A stretch of DNA of 64,000 nucleotides, from assembly GCA_036015235.1 (NCBI GenBank), contig CP107926.1, positions 4,122,001 to 4,186,000 on the forward strand, written 5' to 3'. A model generated the notes under the pieces. The model saw only the letters and a list, made by a program, of their open reading frames with translations. It made no database searches and was not told the origin of the DNA. This stretch comes from Streptomyces sp. NBC_00433 (GTDB taxonomy: Bacteria > Actinomycetota > Actinomycetes > Streptomycetales > Streptomycetaceae). The translations under genes were made by a program, and so were the position numbers. How positions within the stretch are numbered: the stretch's first letter is position 1; every line of letters starts with the position of its first letter. Positions 7,721 through 16,847 of this stretch are shown here, in pieces.

Positions 7721-8799
7721 GCGGCAGGCCGGGCACGACGGCCGGGAGCGGCGGCGCGCGGGTGGTCGTGGTCGGAGCGGGCGTCACCGGGCTGCTGACA
7801 GCCGTGGAGTGCGTGCTCGCCGGCCACCGCGTCACCGTGCTCGACCGGGGCGCGATCCCCGACCCCGCGGCCACCTCCCACGACCAGCACCGCACCCTGC
7901 GCACCCTCGCGGTGGGCGACATCGAGGCGACCCGGCGGATGGGCGCGGCCCACCGCCGCTGGCTGGAGCTCGAACCGGTGCTCGGCCCCGGCTGCTACCG
8001 GCAGGTGGGCGTCGTCACCGCGTGGCCGCGCGAGCGCCTCGCCGAGGTCACGCGCTTCGCCGCCGCCGCTGACGTGCCGGTCGAGACCGTCGGGCCCGGC
8101 ACGCTGCCGCAGCTCGGTTTCCCCGCCGGCACCGTGGGCGTACGCGAGTCGCGGGCCGGTGTGCTGCTGGCCGGCCGGGTGCTGCGGGCCGCGGCCAGGT
8201 GGCTGGCGGCCAGGCCCGCGGCGGCGCTGCGCCCGTACAGCCCTGTGGCGGCGGTCGACGCCGGCGCGGGGAAGGTCACGCTGGCCGGCGGCGAGGTCGT
8301 CGGCGGTGACGTGGTGCTGGTCGCGGCGGGCCCGTGGACCGGGGAGCTGGTCGGCCTGCCCGCGGTGCTGCACCGCCAGACCATGGTCTACCTGCGGCCC
8401 GGCCGCGGGCAGGCCCGCCGCTGGCGCCATGCGCCCGCGGTGGGCGGCCTCGGCACGGACGGGCGGGCCTGGGTGGTGCCGCCGGTCGCCGGCACGCTGC
8501 TCAAGGTCAGCTCGGACGCGGTCTGCCGGGAGGCGGCCGACACCGACGCCGGCGCCGAGGACCAGGCGCCGTGGGCGGAGCGGCTGGCGGACGCCGGGAT
8601 CCTCCGCGACCCGGCCGGCTACCAGGTGGTCGCGGTCCGCGCGTGCCACTACACGACCGATACGGCCGCCGGCGGTGCCCGGCTGGCCCAGATGAGCCCC
8701 GCCGTCTGGGCGCGTACGGCCTGCGGGGGTTCCGGGTTCGCGTCGGCCCCGCTGGTCGCCGCGACGGTGGCGGCGGCGGCGAAGGAGGCTGCGATATGA
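7717..8799 (+). CDS. FAD-dependent oxidoreductase, DAO/glycine-oxidase type
   Basis: A 360-residue flavoenzyme starting at a GTG that overlaps the stop of the MetRS-like gene (GTGA). The N-terminal Rossmann motif 'VVVVGAGVTG' (about 17-26) and 'VTVLDRG' mark the FAD-binding D-amino-acid-oxidase fold. Near the C-terminus, 'TACGGSGFASAPLVAATVA' is the typical FAD-closing segment. Family members oxidise the C-N bond of amino acids or secondary amines. In known hydrazine pathways an FAD enzyme cleaves the lysine-derived hydrazine intermediate to free hydrazinoacetate. Translational coupling to the MetRS-like gene makes this the best candidate for that step, but the substrate is inferred. Confidence 0.8.
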   Translation: MSGRPGTTAGSGGARVVVVGAGVTGLLTAVECVLAGHRVTVLDRGAIPDPAATSHDQHRTLRTLAVGDIEATRRMGAAHRRWLELEPVLGPGCYRQVGVVTAWPRERLAEVTRFAAAADVPVETVGPGTLPQLGFPAGTVGVRESRAGVLLAGRVLRAAARWLAARPAAALRPYSPVAAVDAGAGKVTLAGGEVVGGDVVLVAAGPWTGELVGLPAVLHRQTMVYLRPGRGQARRWRHAPAVGGLGTDGRAWVVPPVAGTLLKVSSDAVCREAADTDAGAEDQAPWAERLADAGILRDPAGYQVVAVRACHYTTDTAAGGARLAQMSPAVWARTACGGSGFASAPLVAATVAAAAKEAAI

Positions 8800-10115
8800 C
8801 CGACGAGGGCACGGTCGGCGTGTTCGACACGCTGAAGGCGACCCCGATGGCGGTGCGTTACCTGCTCGGTGGCGTACTGGTCAACCAGCTGGGCGCGTTC
8901 GTCCAGACCTTCCTGGTGCTGTACCTGACGCACCGGCACCTGTCGGTCGACGCGGCGGGCCTGTGCCTGGTCGCGTACAGCGCCGGCACCATCCTCGGCA
9001 CCATGCTGGGCGGCGAGGCCACCCAGCGCTTCGGGCCGCGCTTCACCATCGTGGCCGCGATGGCCGGCTCAGGCCCGCTGGTCGCGGTGATCCCGGCGCT
9101 CAGCCGCTCGGGGCTGCTGGCGCCGCTGCTGGTCGTGGTGGCGGCGGCCGGCCTGCTGGCGCAGGCGTACCGCCCCGCCGCCTCGGTGCTGCTCAGCGAC
9201 CTGATGCCGGAGCGGCAGCAGGTGATGGCCTTCTCGATGATGCGGATCGCGCTGAACACGGGGGCGGCGCTCGCGCCGCTGATCGCCGCCGGGCTGATCC
9301 TCGTCGACTGGGACGCCCTCTTCTGGCTGGACGGCGCGACCACGCTGGTCTACGCGGCCCTGGCCTTCGCGCTGCTGCCGCGGCGCGCGGTGCTCGCCGC
9401 GGCGGAGGAGAAGGCGGCAGCGGACCGCGGCCCCGAGGAAGCGGAGGCCGACGCGCCAGCGCCGATCACGGGGCGGGCCGCCTACCGGGCGATGCTGCGG
9501 GACCGGAAGTACATGTTCTACCTGACCGCGGTGCTGCTCGGCACGATCACCTACGTCCAGTCGCTCATCGCGCTGCCGCTGCAGATCAAGGCGGACGACT
9601 ACCCGACCGGGCTGTACAGCGCGGTGCTCACCGTGTCGTCGCTGGTGCTGATCACCTGCGAGCTGAAGATCACCACGTACATCCTGCGGATGCCGACGCA
9701 CACCGCGGTGGTGCTCGGCCACCTGGTCAACTCGCTCGGCTTCGCGGTCTACGGGCTGGCGGCGCACTCCCCCGCCTTCATCATGATCGGCGCGGTCTTC
9801 GAGGTCAGCGGGCTGATGATCGCGGGCCCGAGCATGTTCGCGCACCCGGCGACCTTCCCGGCGGCGCTCAAGGCCCGCTACATCGGCACGATGCAGGCGA
9901 CCGCGGGCCTGGCGGCCGCGCTCGGGCCGCTCTTCGCGGTCTTCGTGTGGACCCGGCTCGACCACGGCTTCTGGGTGCTGTGCGCCGTGGTCAACGGTGT
10001 GGCGGGGGTGCTCGCGATGGCCGGGCTGAACCGCGGGCGCGACCCGGGCACCGCCACGGAGCAGGACGAGATCAGCCAGGGCGCGGCGGAAGAAGTCATC
10101 GGAGGAACGGCATGA
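8796..10115 (+). CDS. MFS transporter (probable product exporter)
   Basis: A 439-residue major-facilitator protein with about 12 hydrophobic segments in two halves, separated by a charged loop near residues 205-225 ('AAEEKAAADRGPEEAEADAP'). It carries the loop 2-3 motif region ('GGEATQRFGPR'). The start ATG overlaps the preceding stop (ATGA), and its own stop overlaps the next start, so it is translated inside the operon. The position among biosynthetic genes suggests export of the final product and self-resistance. Confidence 0.85.
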   Translation: MTDEGTVGVFDTLKATPMAVRYLLGGVLVNQLGAFVQTFLVLYLTHRHLSVDAAGLCLVAYSAGTILGTMLGGEATQRFGPRFTIVAAMAGSGPLVAVIPALSRSGLLAPLLVVVAAAGLLAQAYRPAASVLLSDLMPERQQVMAFSMMRIALNTGAALAPLIAAGLILVDWDALFWLDGATTLVYAALAFALLPRRAVLAAAEEKAAADRGPEEAEADAPAPITGRAAYRAMLRDRKYMFYLTAVLLGTITYVQSLIALPLQIKADDYPTGLYSAVLTVSSLVLITCELKITTYILRMPTHTAVVLGHLVNSLGFAVYGLAAHSPAFIMIGAVFEVSGLMIAGPSMFAHPATFPAALKARYIGTMQATAGLAAALGPLFAVFVWTRLDHGFWVLCAVVNGVAGVLAMAGLNRGRDPGTATEQDEISQGAAEEVIGGTA

Positions 10116-11398
10116 ACCAGCCCCAAGGTCCCGTGGTGATCGTCGGATTCGTGGGGCTCACCATCCCCTTCATCGAGGCCTTCCAGCCCGAGGGCTCGGT
10201 GGTCTACATCGAGGAGCCGGACGTCGCCCGCAAGCGGGAGGCGCACGCCAAGCTCGCCGGCGTCGGATACGCCCGCGGGCTGATCGAGTGGGAATACCAC
10301 CGGCCCGGCACCGCCGACGCCTTCCACACCGCCCACCGCGACCTGGACCCGGTCGCCGTCGTCCCCGCGGTCGAATACGCGGTGCCCTTCGCCGCCCGGC
10401 TCGCCGAGCGGTACGGGCTGCCGGGCGCGAGCCTGGGCGCGGCCCTGATCCTGCGGGACAAGGCGCTGCTGCGGCAGGTCAGCGCGGCGGCCGGGATCGC
10501 CAACCCGGCGAGCGTCCGGGTGGAGAGCGCCGACGACGTACGGGACTTCCTGCGCCGCCATCCCGGTCCCGCGGTGCTCAAGCCGGCCAACCGGCAGGCG
10601 TCGCTGGGCGTCCGGGTGGTCGAGAGCCCGGCGGAGGTGGCGGCGGCCTGGACGGAGTGCCTGGTGCAGGACGAGGGCATCTTCGTCCCCGACCGGCCGA
10701 TGGAAGTCGCCATGCTCGCTGAGCAGTTCGTGCGGGGCGACGAATACAGCGTCGAGATGCTCTTACGCGGCGGGCAGCCGCTCTTCACCAACGTCACGGC
10801 CAAGAAGCTCTACCCGGGCCCCTATCCGGTGGAGTCGGCGCACATCGTGCCGGCCGACATCAGCGCGGAGCTGTCCGGCCTGCTGGGCGCGCGGACCGCG
10901 CGGCTGACGGCGGCGATCGGCTTCGGGGACGGGGTGGTGCACTGCGAGTGGATCGTCTCCGACGGCATCCCGTACCTGGTGGAGTGCGCGGGCCGGATGC
11001 CCGGCGACGCCATCCTCGACCTGATCGAGACGGCCTACCCGCTGGAATTCATGCGCGCCTACTTCGCCGTACTCAAGGGCGAGCAGCCGCCCGCCGAACT
11101 GCCCGTCAGGGCCAAGTCCGGTGCGGCCGTGCGCTTCCTGGCGCCCGGCGCCGGCACGGTCGCGGCCGTCCACGGTGTCGAGGACGCCGAGCGGGCCGAG
11201 GGCGTGCTCTTCGCCAACTGCGCCGTCGCGCCCGGCACGTCCTTCACCGGGCTGCGCAACTCCTGGGACCGGGTGGGCATCGTCATGACCCGCGCCGACA
11301 CCCCGGCGGAGGCGCACCGGCTGGCCGGCGCCGCGGCCGACCTGGTCCGCATCGAGATGCGGCCGCCCGGCGGGAGCCCGGCGGCGGAAAAGCCGTAG
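10112..11398 (+). CDS. ATP-grasp ligase (first of two) with a TTA codon
   Basis: A 428-residue ATP-grasp enzyme. The nucleotide-binding lysine block is 'PAVLKPANRQASLGVRVV' (about 151-168). 'MLAEQFVRGDEYSVEML' precedes the Mg-binding block 'YLVECAGRMPGD' near residue 290-300. Such enzymes join a carboxylate, via acyl phosphate, to an amine, often making dipeptides in small pathways. It is the last gene of the operon, coupled by ATGA to the MFS gene. The in-frame TTA codon at 10763-10765 (residue 218) makes its translation dependent on the rare tRNA-Leu(UAA) (bldA) if the host is a Streptomyces. The substrate is unknown. Confidence 0.85.
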   Translation: MNQPQGPVVIVGFVGLTIPFIEAFQPEGSVVYIEEPDVARKREAHAKLAGVGYARGLIEWEYHRPGTADAFHTAHRDLDPVAVVPAVEYAVPFAARLAERYGLPGASLGAALILRDKALLRQVSAAAGIANPASVRVESADDVRDFLRRHPGPAVLKPANRQASLGVRVVESPAEVAAAWTECLVQDEGIFVPDRPMEVAMLAEQFVRGDEYSVEMLLRGGQPLFTNVTAKKLYPGPYPVESAHIVPADISAELSGLLGARTARLTAAIGFGDGVVHCEWIVSDGIPYLVECAGRMPGDAILDLIETAYPLEFMRAYFAVLKGEQPPAELPVRAKSGAAVRFLAPGAGTVAAVHGVEDAERAEGVLFANCAVAPGTSFTGLRNSWDRVGIVMTRADTPAEAHRLAGAAADLVRIEMRPPGGSPAAEKP

Positions 11399-11424
11399 CA
11401 GCGAAAACGGATTCCCGCTGCTTC

Positions 11425-11468
11425 GGGAATTGTTCCCCTATGGCACGGGAATACCGACTCCCTAACCT
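11425..11468 (+). promoter_or_regulatory. Cluster promoter box, copy B (N-monooxygenase operon)
   Basis: GGGAA (11425-11429), three bases, TTCCCCTAT (11433-11441), five bases, GGGAAT (11447-11452), ten bases, TAACCT (11463-11468). All distances equal those of copies A and C. The box lies 32 bases before the start codon of the N-monooxygenase and directly after the preceding operon ends. Confidence 0.8.
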
Positions 11469-11500
11469 TGAAAAGGCATCACTGACATCGAGGGGGCAAT

Positions 11501-12784
11501 ATGACTCACCGCGAGGTTGATGTTCTGGCGATTGGCGCGGGCCCGGCCAATCTGGCGCTGGCCGCGGCGATCGAGGAGTGCGGATCCGCTGAACTCGCCG
11601 AGAGCACACTGCTGCTCGAACAGGCACCCGACATCAAATGGCAACGCGATCTGCTGATGCCGTGGGCGCGCAGCCAGGTGTCCTTCCTGAAGGACCTGGT
11701 GACCCTGCGCAATCCCCGCAGCAGATTCTCGTTCCTGAGTTTCCTGCACGACCAGGGCAAGCTCGACCACTTCGTGAACCTGGGCACCTTCCACCCCTAC
11801 CGGTGGGAGTTCTCCGACTACCTGCAGTGGGTGGCGACGTCGCTGGAGCGGGTACAGATCCGCTACAGCGCGCGGGCCGCGGGCATCACCCCGGAGCGCG
11901 ACAGCCACGACGCCATCACCGGCTGGACGGTGACCCTCACCGACGGCGACACGATCCACTGCCGTGACCTGGTCATCGGCGGCGGCCGCGACGCCCGTGT
12001 CCCCGAGCCCTTCGGCGACCTGCCGCCCGACCGCGTCATCCACAGCTCCACCTACCGCGGCCGTATCGCGGAGATCCCCAAGGACCAGCCGATACGCGCG
12101 GTCGTCGTCGGCGGCGCGCAGAGCGCGGCGGAGATGTTCTACGCGCTGCACGAGAACCTGCCGCAGAGCCAGATCACGATGGTGGTCCGCTCCATAGGCC
12201 TGCAGAACTACCAGACCAGCAAATTCGTCAACGAGCTGTTCTTCCCCTCCTTCGTGGACGACTTCTACGACACCCCGCAGGAAGTGCGCGCCCAGGTGCT
12301 CGACGAAATGCGGTTCACGAATTACGCGGGACTCGCACCGCCTTTCCTCGACGAGCTCTACACGATGCTCTACCGGAATCGGATGCTGGGCGCGCAGCGC
12401 TCGGAAGTCCGGGCCATGACGGAGGTGACAGGCGCGCGTATCGAGGACAACGACGTCGTCCTCGACCTGCTGGACCGCAAGACCGGAAAGGAGTCGCCGC
12501 TGCGCTGCGACCTGGTCCTGCTCGGCACCGGATACGACACCCGGATGCCGGCCCTGGTGCGGGATCTGGCCGAGCACGCCGGTCTCGACAACGTCACGGT
12601 CAGCCGCAGCTACCGGGTGGACCTCGGCTCGTCCAGCCCGGGTGCGGTCTACCTCCAGGGCGTCAACGAGGCCACCCACGGCATCGCCGACTCCCTGATC
12701 AGCGTCCTGGCGCACCGCAGCCACGACATCGTCACCGACCTGCTGACCCGCCGCAGCACCGCAGAGGCGGGGGCCGTCCGATGA
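11501..12784 (+). CDS. Lysine/ornithine N-monooxygenase
   Basis: A 427-residue flavin- and NADPH-dependent amino-acid N-hydroxylase of the SidA/IucD/KtzI family. The FAD motif 'IGAGPANLALA' is at 11-21, the NADPH motif 'VVGGAQSAAE' at about 203-212, and the C-terminal 'LLGTGYDTR' near 340 replaces the usual ATGY block. It hydroxylates the side-chain amine of lysine or ornithine using O2. In hydrazine pathways (Spb38) the N6-hydroxylysine product is the substrate of the cupin/MetRS synthetase. It is first in its own unit behind promoter box B and is coupled (ATGA) to a second ATP-grasp gene. Whether lysine or ornithine is used cannot be read from the sequence; lysine fits the pathway. Confidence 0.9.
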   Translation: MTHREVDVLAIGAGPANLALAAAIEECGSAELAESTLLLEQAPDIKWQRDLLMPWARSQVSFLKDLVTLRNPRSRFSFLSFLHDQGKLDHFVNLGTFHPYRWEFSDYLQWVATSLERVQIRYSARAAGITPERDSHDAITGWTVTLTDGDTIHCRDLVIGGGRDARVPEPFGDLPPDRVIHSSTYRGRIAEIPKDQPIRAVVVGGAQSAAEMFYALHENLPQSQITMVVRSIGLQNYQTSKFVNELFFPSFVDDFYDTPQEVRAQVLDEMRFTNYAGLAPPFLDELYTMLYRNRMLGAQRSEVRAMTEVTGARIEDNDVVLDLLDRKTGKESPLRCDLVLLGTGYDTRMPALVRDLAEHAGLDNVTVSRSYRVDLGSSSPGAVYLQGVNEATHGIADSLISVLAHRSHDIVTDLLTRRSTAEAGAVR

Positions 12785-14079
12785 GCCGCCGCACTCTGCT
12801 GGTCATCGGCAGCGGCCTGAAGGTCTACCGCGAGTACCTGGTCGCGCCGATCAGCAGGCGGGCCCGCGAGGCGGGCCTGGACATGGTGCTGCTGAACAAC
12901 CTCAGGCCGACGTGGCAGCAGGCCTACTTCGACGAGGTGGTCGTCACCAACGTCTTCGACACCGAGGCGATGGGCCAGGCCGCCCGCGAGGTGGCCGCCC
13001 GCCGCGACGTGGTCAGCCTGATGTGCTGGGACGAGCCGCTGGTGCTGGACGCGGGGCTGCTGGCCGCCGAGTTCGGGGTGCCGGGACTGTCCGCGCGCGG
13101 GGTGCGCGGCTGCCGCGACAAGGAGCTGACCCGGGCCGAGCTGACCGCCGCGGGCCTGCACCAGCCGGGTTTCGGGCTGACCACCACGGTTGAGGAGGCC
13201 AGGGCGGTGGCCGCCCGGATCGGCTACCCGGTGGTGCTCAAGCCGCGGGCGATGGGCGCGAGCATCGGCGTGGTCTTCGCGGCCGACGAGGCGGAGCTGG
13301 ACGCCGCCTTCGATGTCGCGCTGGCGGCGAGCCGGGTCGACCCGGGCCCCTACCGGGCCAGCGCGATCGTGGAGGAGTACGCACCGGGGCCGGAGATCAG
13401 CATCGACGGCGCCGTCCACAAGGGCGAGTACCTGCCGCTGTTCGTGGCCCGCAAATACAGCAGCGACCACCCGTACTTCGAGGAGGTCGGCCACAGCGTG
13501 GACGCGGCCGACCCGCTGCTGGACGACAAGGAGCTGATCGGCACCCTGGCGCGGGCGCACCAGGCGCTCGGCATCGAGGACGGCATCACCCACAGCGAGG
13601 TGCGGCTGACCGGCCGGGGGCCGCTGATCATCGAGGTCAACGGCCGGCTCGGCGGCGACCTGATCCCCTTCCTCGGCCGGATCGCCACCGGTATCGAGCC
13701 GGGCGAGGTGCTCTTCGACGTGGCCACCGGGCAGCGCCCCGACGTCGCCCACACCCGGCGGGCGGTGGCCGGCATCAGGTTCGGCATCCCCGGCGCGGAC
13801 TGCCTGCTGAAGTCCGTACGGGTGCCCGAGCCCGGCCGGGCGCCGGGCCTGGTGGCCGCCGCCCCGATGGCGGAGCCGGGCACCACGCTGCGGCTGCCGC
13901 CGGGCGGCTACCTGGCGCGGCACTCCTTCGTGGTGTGCGAGGCCGACGACGTGGACAGCTGCCAGGACCGGCTGACGGCGGCGGCGGCGCTGGTGGAGCT
14001 GGACACCGAACCGGTCGGGCCGGCCGACCCGCGGGCGCCGTTCGCGATGCCGGCCGGACTGCTGGACGTGGACGAGTGA
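12781..14079 (+). CDS. ATP-grasp ligase (second of two)
   Basis: A 432-residue ATP-grasp enzyme only distantly similar to the one ending at 11398. Key blocks are 'YPVVLKPRAMGASIGVVFA' (about 150-168), 'AIVEEYAPGPEISIDG' (about 196-211) and the Mg-binding 'LIIEVNGRLGGDLI' (about 281-294). The start ATG overlaps the monooxygenase stop. Two different ligases in one cluster suggest two amide or related C-N bonds, or one ligase for each hydrazine/amino-acid building block. Substrates are inferred, not seen. Confidence 0.85.
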   Translation: MSRRTLLVIGSGLKVYREYLVAPISRRAREAGLDMVLLNNLRPTWQQAYFDEVVVTNVFDTEAMGQAAREVAARRDVVSLMCWDEPLVLDAGLLAAEFGVPGLSARGVRGCRDKELTRAELTAAGLHQPGFGLTTTVEEARAVAARIGYPVVLKPRAMGASIGVVFAADEAELDAAFDVALAASRVDPGPYRASAIVEEYAPGPEISIDGAVHKGEYLPLFVARKYSSDHPYFEEVGHSVDAADPLLDDKELIGTLARAHQALGIEDGITHSEVRLTGRGPLIIEVNGRLGGDLIPFLGRIATGIEPGEVLFDVATGQRPDVAHTRRAVAGIRFGIPGADCLLKSVRVPEPGRAPGLVAAAPMAEPGTTLRLPPGGYLARHSFVVCEADDVDSCQDRLTAAAALVELDTEPVGPADPRAPFAMPAGLLDVDE

Positions 14080-14111
14080 GCGGCGTGACCGAGCGGACGA
14101 GGGACGGGCAG

Positions 14112-15308
14112 ATGACGACGACGGCACACAGCGGCGAGCCGGACACCGCGGCCGAGATCCTGGCCAGGGCGAAGGCGCTGGCCCCGGTGCTGCGGGAGCG
14201 GGCCGCCGAGATCGAGCAGCACCGCAAGCTGCCCGCCGACGTGGTGGAGCTGCTGCGCGGCACCGGCGTCTTCCGCATGTGCTCGGGCCGCGAGTGGGGC
14301 GGCCCCGAGCTGACGTCGATGGAGCAGACGCGGGTCGTGGAGACGCTGGCCTACGGTGACGCGTCGGCGGCCTGGTGCGCGGTGATCGGCGCCAACACCG
14401 GGCTGATCGCGAACTTCCTGGACGGCCAGGTCGTCAAGGAGGTCTACCCGCGCCAGGACATGATCACCGCGGGAGTGCTCGCCCCCGCCGGGCACGCCGA
14501 GCGGGTGCCCGGCGGCTTCCGGCTCACCGGCCGCTGGTCCTTCGGCAGCGGCGTCGACCACAGCGACTGGGTGAATTCCGGCGCCTTCGTCTTCGAGGAC
14601 GGCGAGCCCTACGCCAGCCCCGACGGCAGCAACCCGCACGAGTCGCGGCAGTTCCTGGTCCCCCGCTCCGACGTCGAGACGGTCGACAACTGGGACACCA
14701 CCGGCCTGTGCGGCAGCGGCAGTTGCGACTACACGATCACCGACGTCTTCGTGCCGGAGAACCGCACCTTCACCTTCTACGAGCCGCGCGGCCGGATCAG
14801 CCCGCTGTCGCACCCGGAGTCCTTCATGCGGGCGCTGTGCGGCGTACCGCTGGGAGTGGCGCGGGCGGCGCTGGACCACGCGCGGGAGGTCGCCACCACC
14901 CGGGTCGACCGGATGACGGGCACCGCCTGGTCCGACAGCTTCCGGGTGCAGGTCGCGCTCGCCGAGTGCGAGGCCGACTTCCACGCCGCCCGCAGCGGCG
15001 TCTACACCGCCATGACCCGGCAGTGGGAGGTGCTGTCGGCCGGCGGCGAGCCGACCCCCGACGAGCGCGCCGCCTCGCCGCTGGCCTGGCTGCACGCCTT
15101 CCGCACCTCCCGCACGATCGTCAACAGGCTCTACGACCTGCTCCAGACCTGGTCGATCAACCGGTCCTCGCCGATGGACCGCTGGCTGCGCGACACCGCG
15201 ACCATGTGCCAGAACCTCACCGCGCAGGACGTGGTCCTGGAGTCGGTCGGCGCCTATCTGCTCGGCGGGACGCCCAAGTTCCGCATCAGCCTCGGCATCA
15301 CCACCTGA
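14112..15308 (+). CDS. Acyl-CoA-dehydrogenase-fold flavoenzyme, tandem copy 1
   Basis: A 398-residue protein of the acyl-CoA-dehydrogenase/group D flavin monooxygenase type. It has an N-terminal helical domain ('HRKLPADVVELLRGTGVFRM'), a central beta-domain ('GGFRLTGRWSFGSG', 'TTGLCGSGSCDYTITDVFVP') and a C-terminal four-helix domain. Such enzymes oxidise carrier- or CoA-bound acids, or N-oxygenate amines with free reduced flavin. In N-N pathways this is a plausible hydrazine-to-hydrazone/diazo or N-oxidation step. The ATG at 14112 follows GAGGGACGG and aligns residue for residue with the paralogue start. GTG codons at 14076 and 14085 are alternatives, the former overlapping the preceding stop. 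Confidence 0.8.
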   Translation: MTTTAHSGEPDTAAEILARAKALAPVLRERAAEIEQHRKLPADVVELLRGTGVFRMCSGREWGGPELTSMEQTRVVETLAYGDASAAWCAVIGANTGLIANFLDGQVVKEVYPRQDMITAGVLAPAGHAERVPGGFRLTGRWSFGSGVDHSDWVNSGAFVFEDGEPYASPDGSNPHESRQFLVPRSDVETVDNWDTTGLCGSGSCDYTITDVFVPENRTFTFYEPRGRISPLSHPESFMRALCGVPLGVARAALDHAREVATTRVDRMTGTAWSDSFRVQVALAECEADFHAARSGVYTAMTRQWEVLSAGGEPTPDERAASPLAWLHAFRTSRTIVNRLYDLLQTWSINRSSPMDRWLRDTATMCQNLTAQDVVLESVGAYLLGGTPKFRISLGITT

Positions 15309-15372
15309 CGCGTACCGCGGAACCGGGGCCGAGTGAGGAATCCGCATGACCAACCAGCTGAGGGGCGATGAC

Positions 15373-16575
15373 ATGACGTTGACCGCTGAGGCGCAGGCGC
15401 CGGGGACCGCGGCCGAGACCCTGGCACGGGCCGAGGCGCTGGCCCCGGTGCTGCGGGAGCGGGCCGCCGAGATCGAGCAGCACCGCAAGCTGCCCGCCGA
15501 CGTGGTGGAACTGCTGCGCGGCACCGGCGTCTTCCGCATGTGCTGGGGCCGCGAGTGGGGCGGCCTGGAGCTGACCTCCGCCGAGCAGACGCGCGTCGTC
15601 GAGGCGCTGGCGTACGGCGACGCGTCGGCGGCCTGGTGCGCGGTGATCGGCGCCAACACCGGGATCTACAGCAACTTCATCGACCAGGCGACCGCCAAGG
15701 AGATGTTCCCCCGGCCCGACATGATCACCGCGGGGCTCCTCCAGCCGTCCGGCCGGGCCGAGCGGGTGCCGGGCGGCTACCGGCTCACCGGGCGGTGGCC
15801 TTTCGGCAGCGGGATCGACCACGCCGACTGGGTGACCTCGGGCGGCTTCGTCTTCGAGGACGGCAAGCCCTACGCCAGCCCCGACGGCAGCAACCCGCAC
15901 GAGTCCCGGCAGTTCATGGTGCCGCGCGAGCAGGTCGAGCTGATCGACAACTGGCACACCACCGGCCTGTGCGGCAGCGGCAGCTGCGACTACACGATCA
16001 CCGACGTCTTCGTGCCGGAGGAGCACACGTACAGCTTCGGCGTCGTCCACGGCCGGCCCTCGCCGCTCGCGCAGCCCGACGCCTTCACCCGCGCCATGTG
16101 CGGGGTGCCGCTGGGGGTGGCGCGCGCGGCGCTGGACCACGCACGGGAGATCGCGGTCTCCAGGATCGACCGGATGACCGGCGTCGCCTGGGCCGACAGC
16201 TTCCGTGCGCAGGTCACGCTCGCCGAGTGCGAGGCCGACTTCAACGCCGCCCGCAGCGGCGTCTACACCGCGATGGCCCGGCAGTGGGAGGTGCTCGCGG
16301 CCGGCGGCACCCTGGACGACCTCACCCTGGACGAGCGCGCCGCCTCGCCGCTGTCCTGGCTGCACGCCTTCCGCACCTCCCGCGCGATCGTCAACCGGCT
16401 CTACGACCTGCTCCAGACCTGGTCGATCAACCGGTCCTCGCCGATGGACCGCTGGCTGCGCGACACCACGACGATGTGCCAGCACCTGATCGCCCAGGAC
16501 CGCATCCTCCAGTCGGCCGGCGCCTATCTGGTGGGCGGGCAACCGGAGTTCGGCATCAGCCTCGGCATCGTCTAG
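15373..16575 (+). CDS. Acyl-CoA-dehydrogenase-fold flavoenzyme, tandem copy 2
   Basis: A 400-residue paralogue of the preceding gene, identical at well over two thirds of positions by eye, including 'TTGLCGSGSCDYTITDVFVP' and 'WSINRSSPMDRWLRDT'. The chosen ATG (15373) gives an N-terminus that aligns exactly with copy 1 and has GAGGGGCG upstream. An in-frame ATG at 15346 behind TGAGGAAT would add nine residues. Its stop TAG lies inside the left end of a MITE-like element, so its last residues differ from copy 1 (ends LGIV instead of LGITT). Two kept copies suggest two related oxidations or a heteromer. Confidence 0.8.
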   Translation: MTLTAEAQAPGTAAETLARAEALAPVLRERAAEIEQHRKLPADVVELLRGTGVFRMCWGREWGGLELTSAEQTRVVEALAYGDASAAWCAVIGANTGIYSNFIDQATAKEMFPRPDMITAGLLQPSGRAERVPGGYRLTGRWPFGSGIDHADWVTSGGFVFEDGKPYASPDGSNPHESRQFMVPREQVELIDNWHTTGLCGSGSCDYTITDVFVPEEHTYSFGVVHGRPSPLAQPDAFTRAMCGVPLGVARAALDHAREIAVSRIDRMTGVAWADSFRAQVTLAECEADFNAARSGVYTAMARQWEVLAAGGTLDDLTLDERAASPLSWLHAFRTSRAIVNRLYDLLQTWSINRSSPMDRWLRDTTTMCQHLIAQDRILQSAGAYLVGGQPEFGISLGIV

Positions 16576-16739
16576 TGCTGTGACCGCACAGGTCCGCCGG
16601 AAGGCTCGCGGCGTCCGGTGCGGTGCATCGCAAGGCGCCGGATCGGCCTCGTAGCGGGCCTACTCGGCCGATTCGGCAACGCAACGAGGTGCCGTGCAGG
16701 GCGTCGCGAGCCGGCGGACCTGTGCGGTCACAGCACTAG
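16572..16739. mobile_element. 168-bp MITE-like element with 29-bp perfect terminal inverted repeats
   Basis: The 29 bases 16572-16600, starting CTAGTGCTGTGACC, are the exact reverse complement of 16711-16739. Inside, further imperfect complementarity continues almost to the centre (16605-16628 with 16686-16709, and a GCCGRATCGGCC-type pair in the middle), so the whole element can fold as one hairpin. It contains no transposase. Ends with CTAG and this inner sequence resemble short non-autonomous elements common in streptomycete genomes. It lies between the second flavoenzyme and the radical SAM gene. Confidence 0.85.
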
Positions 16740-16847
16740 CGCCTCCGGCCCGTCCCGTCCCCACCGTCAGGCCTGTCCGAGCCGCTCCGTCATGCCTGTC
16801 CGGGCCGTCCGGCCACCCAGTCCGTCCGATACGCGGGAGGAGACCCG

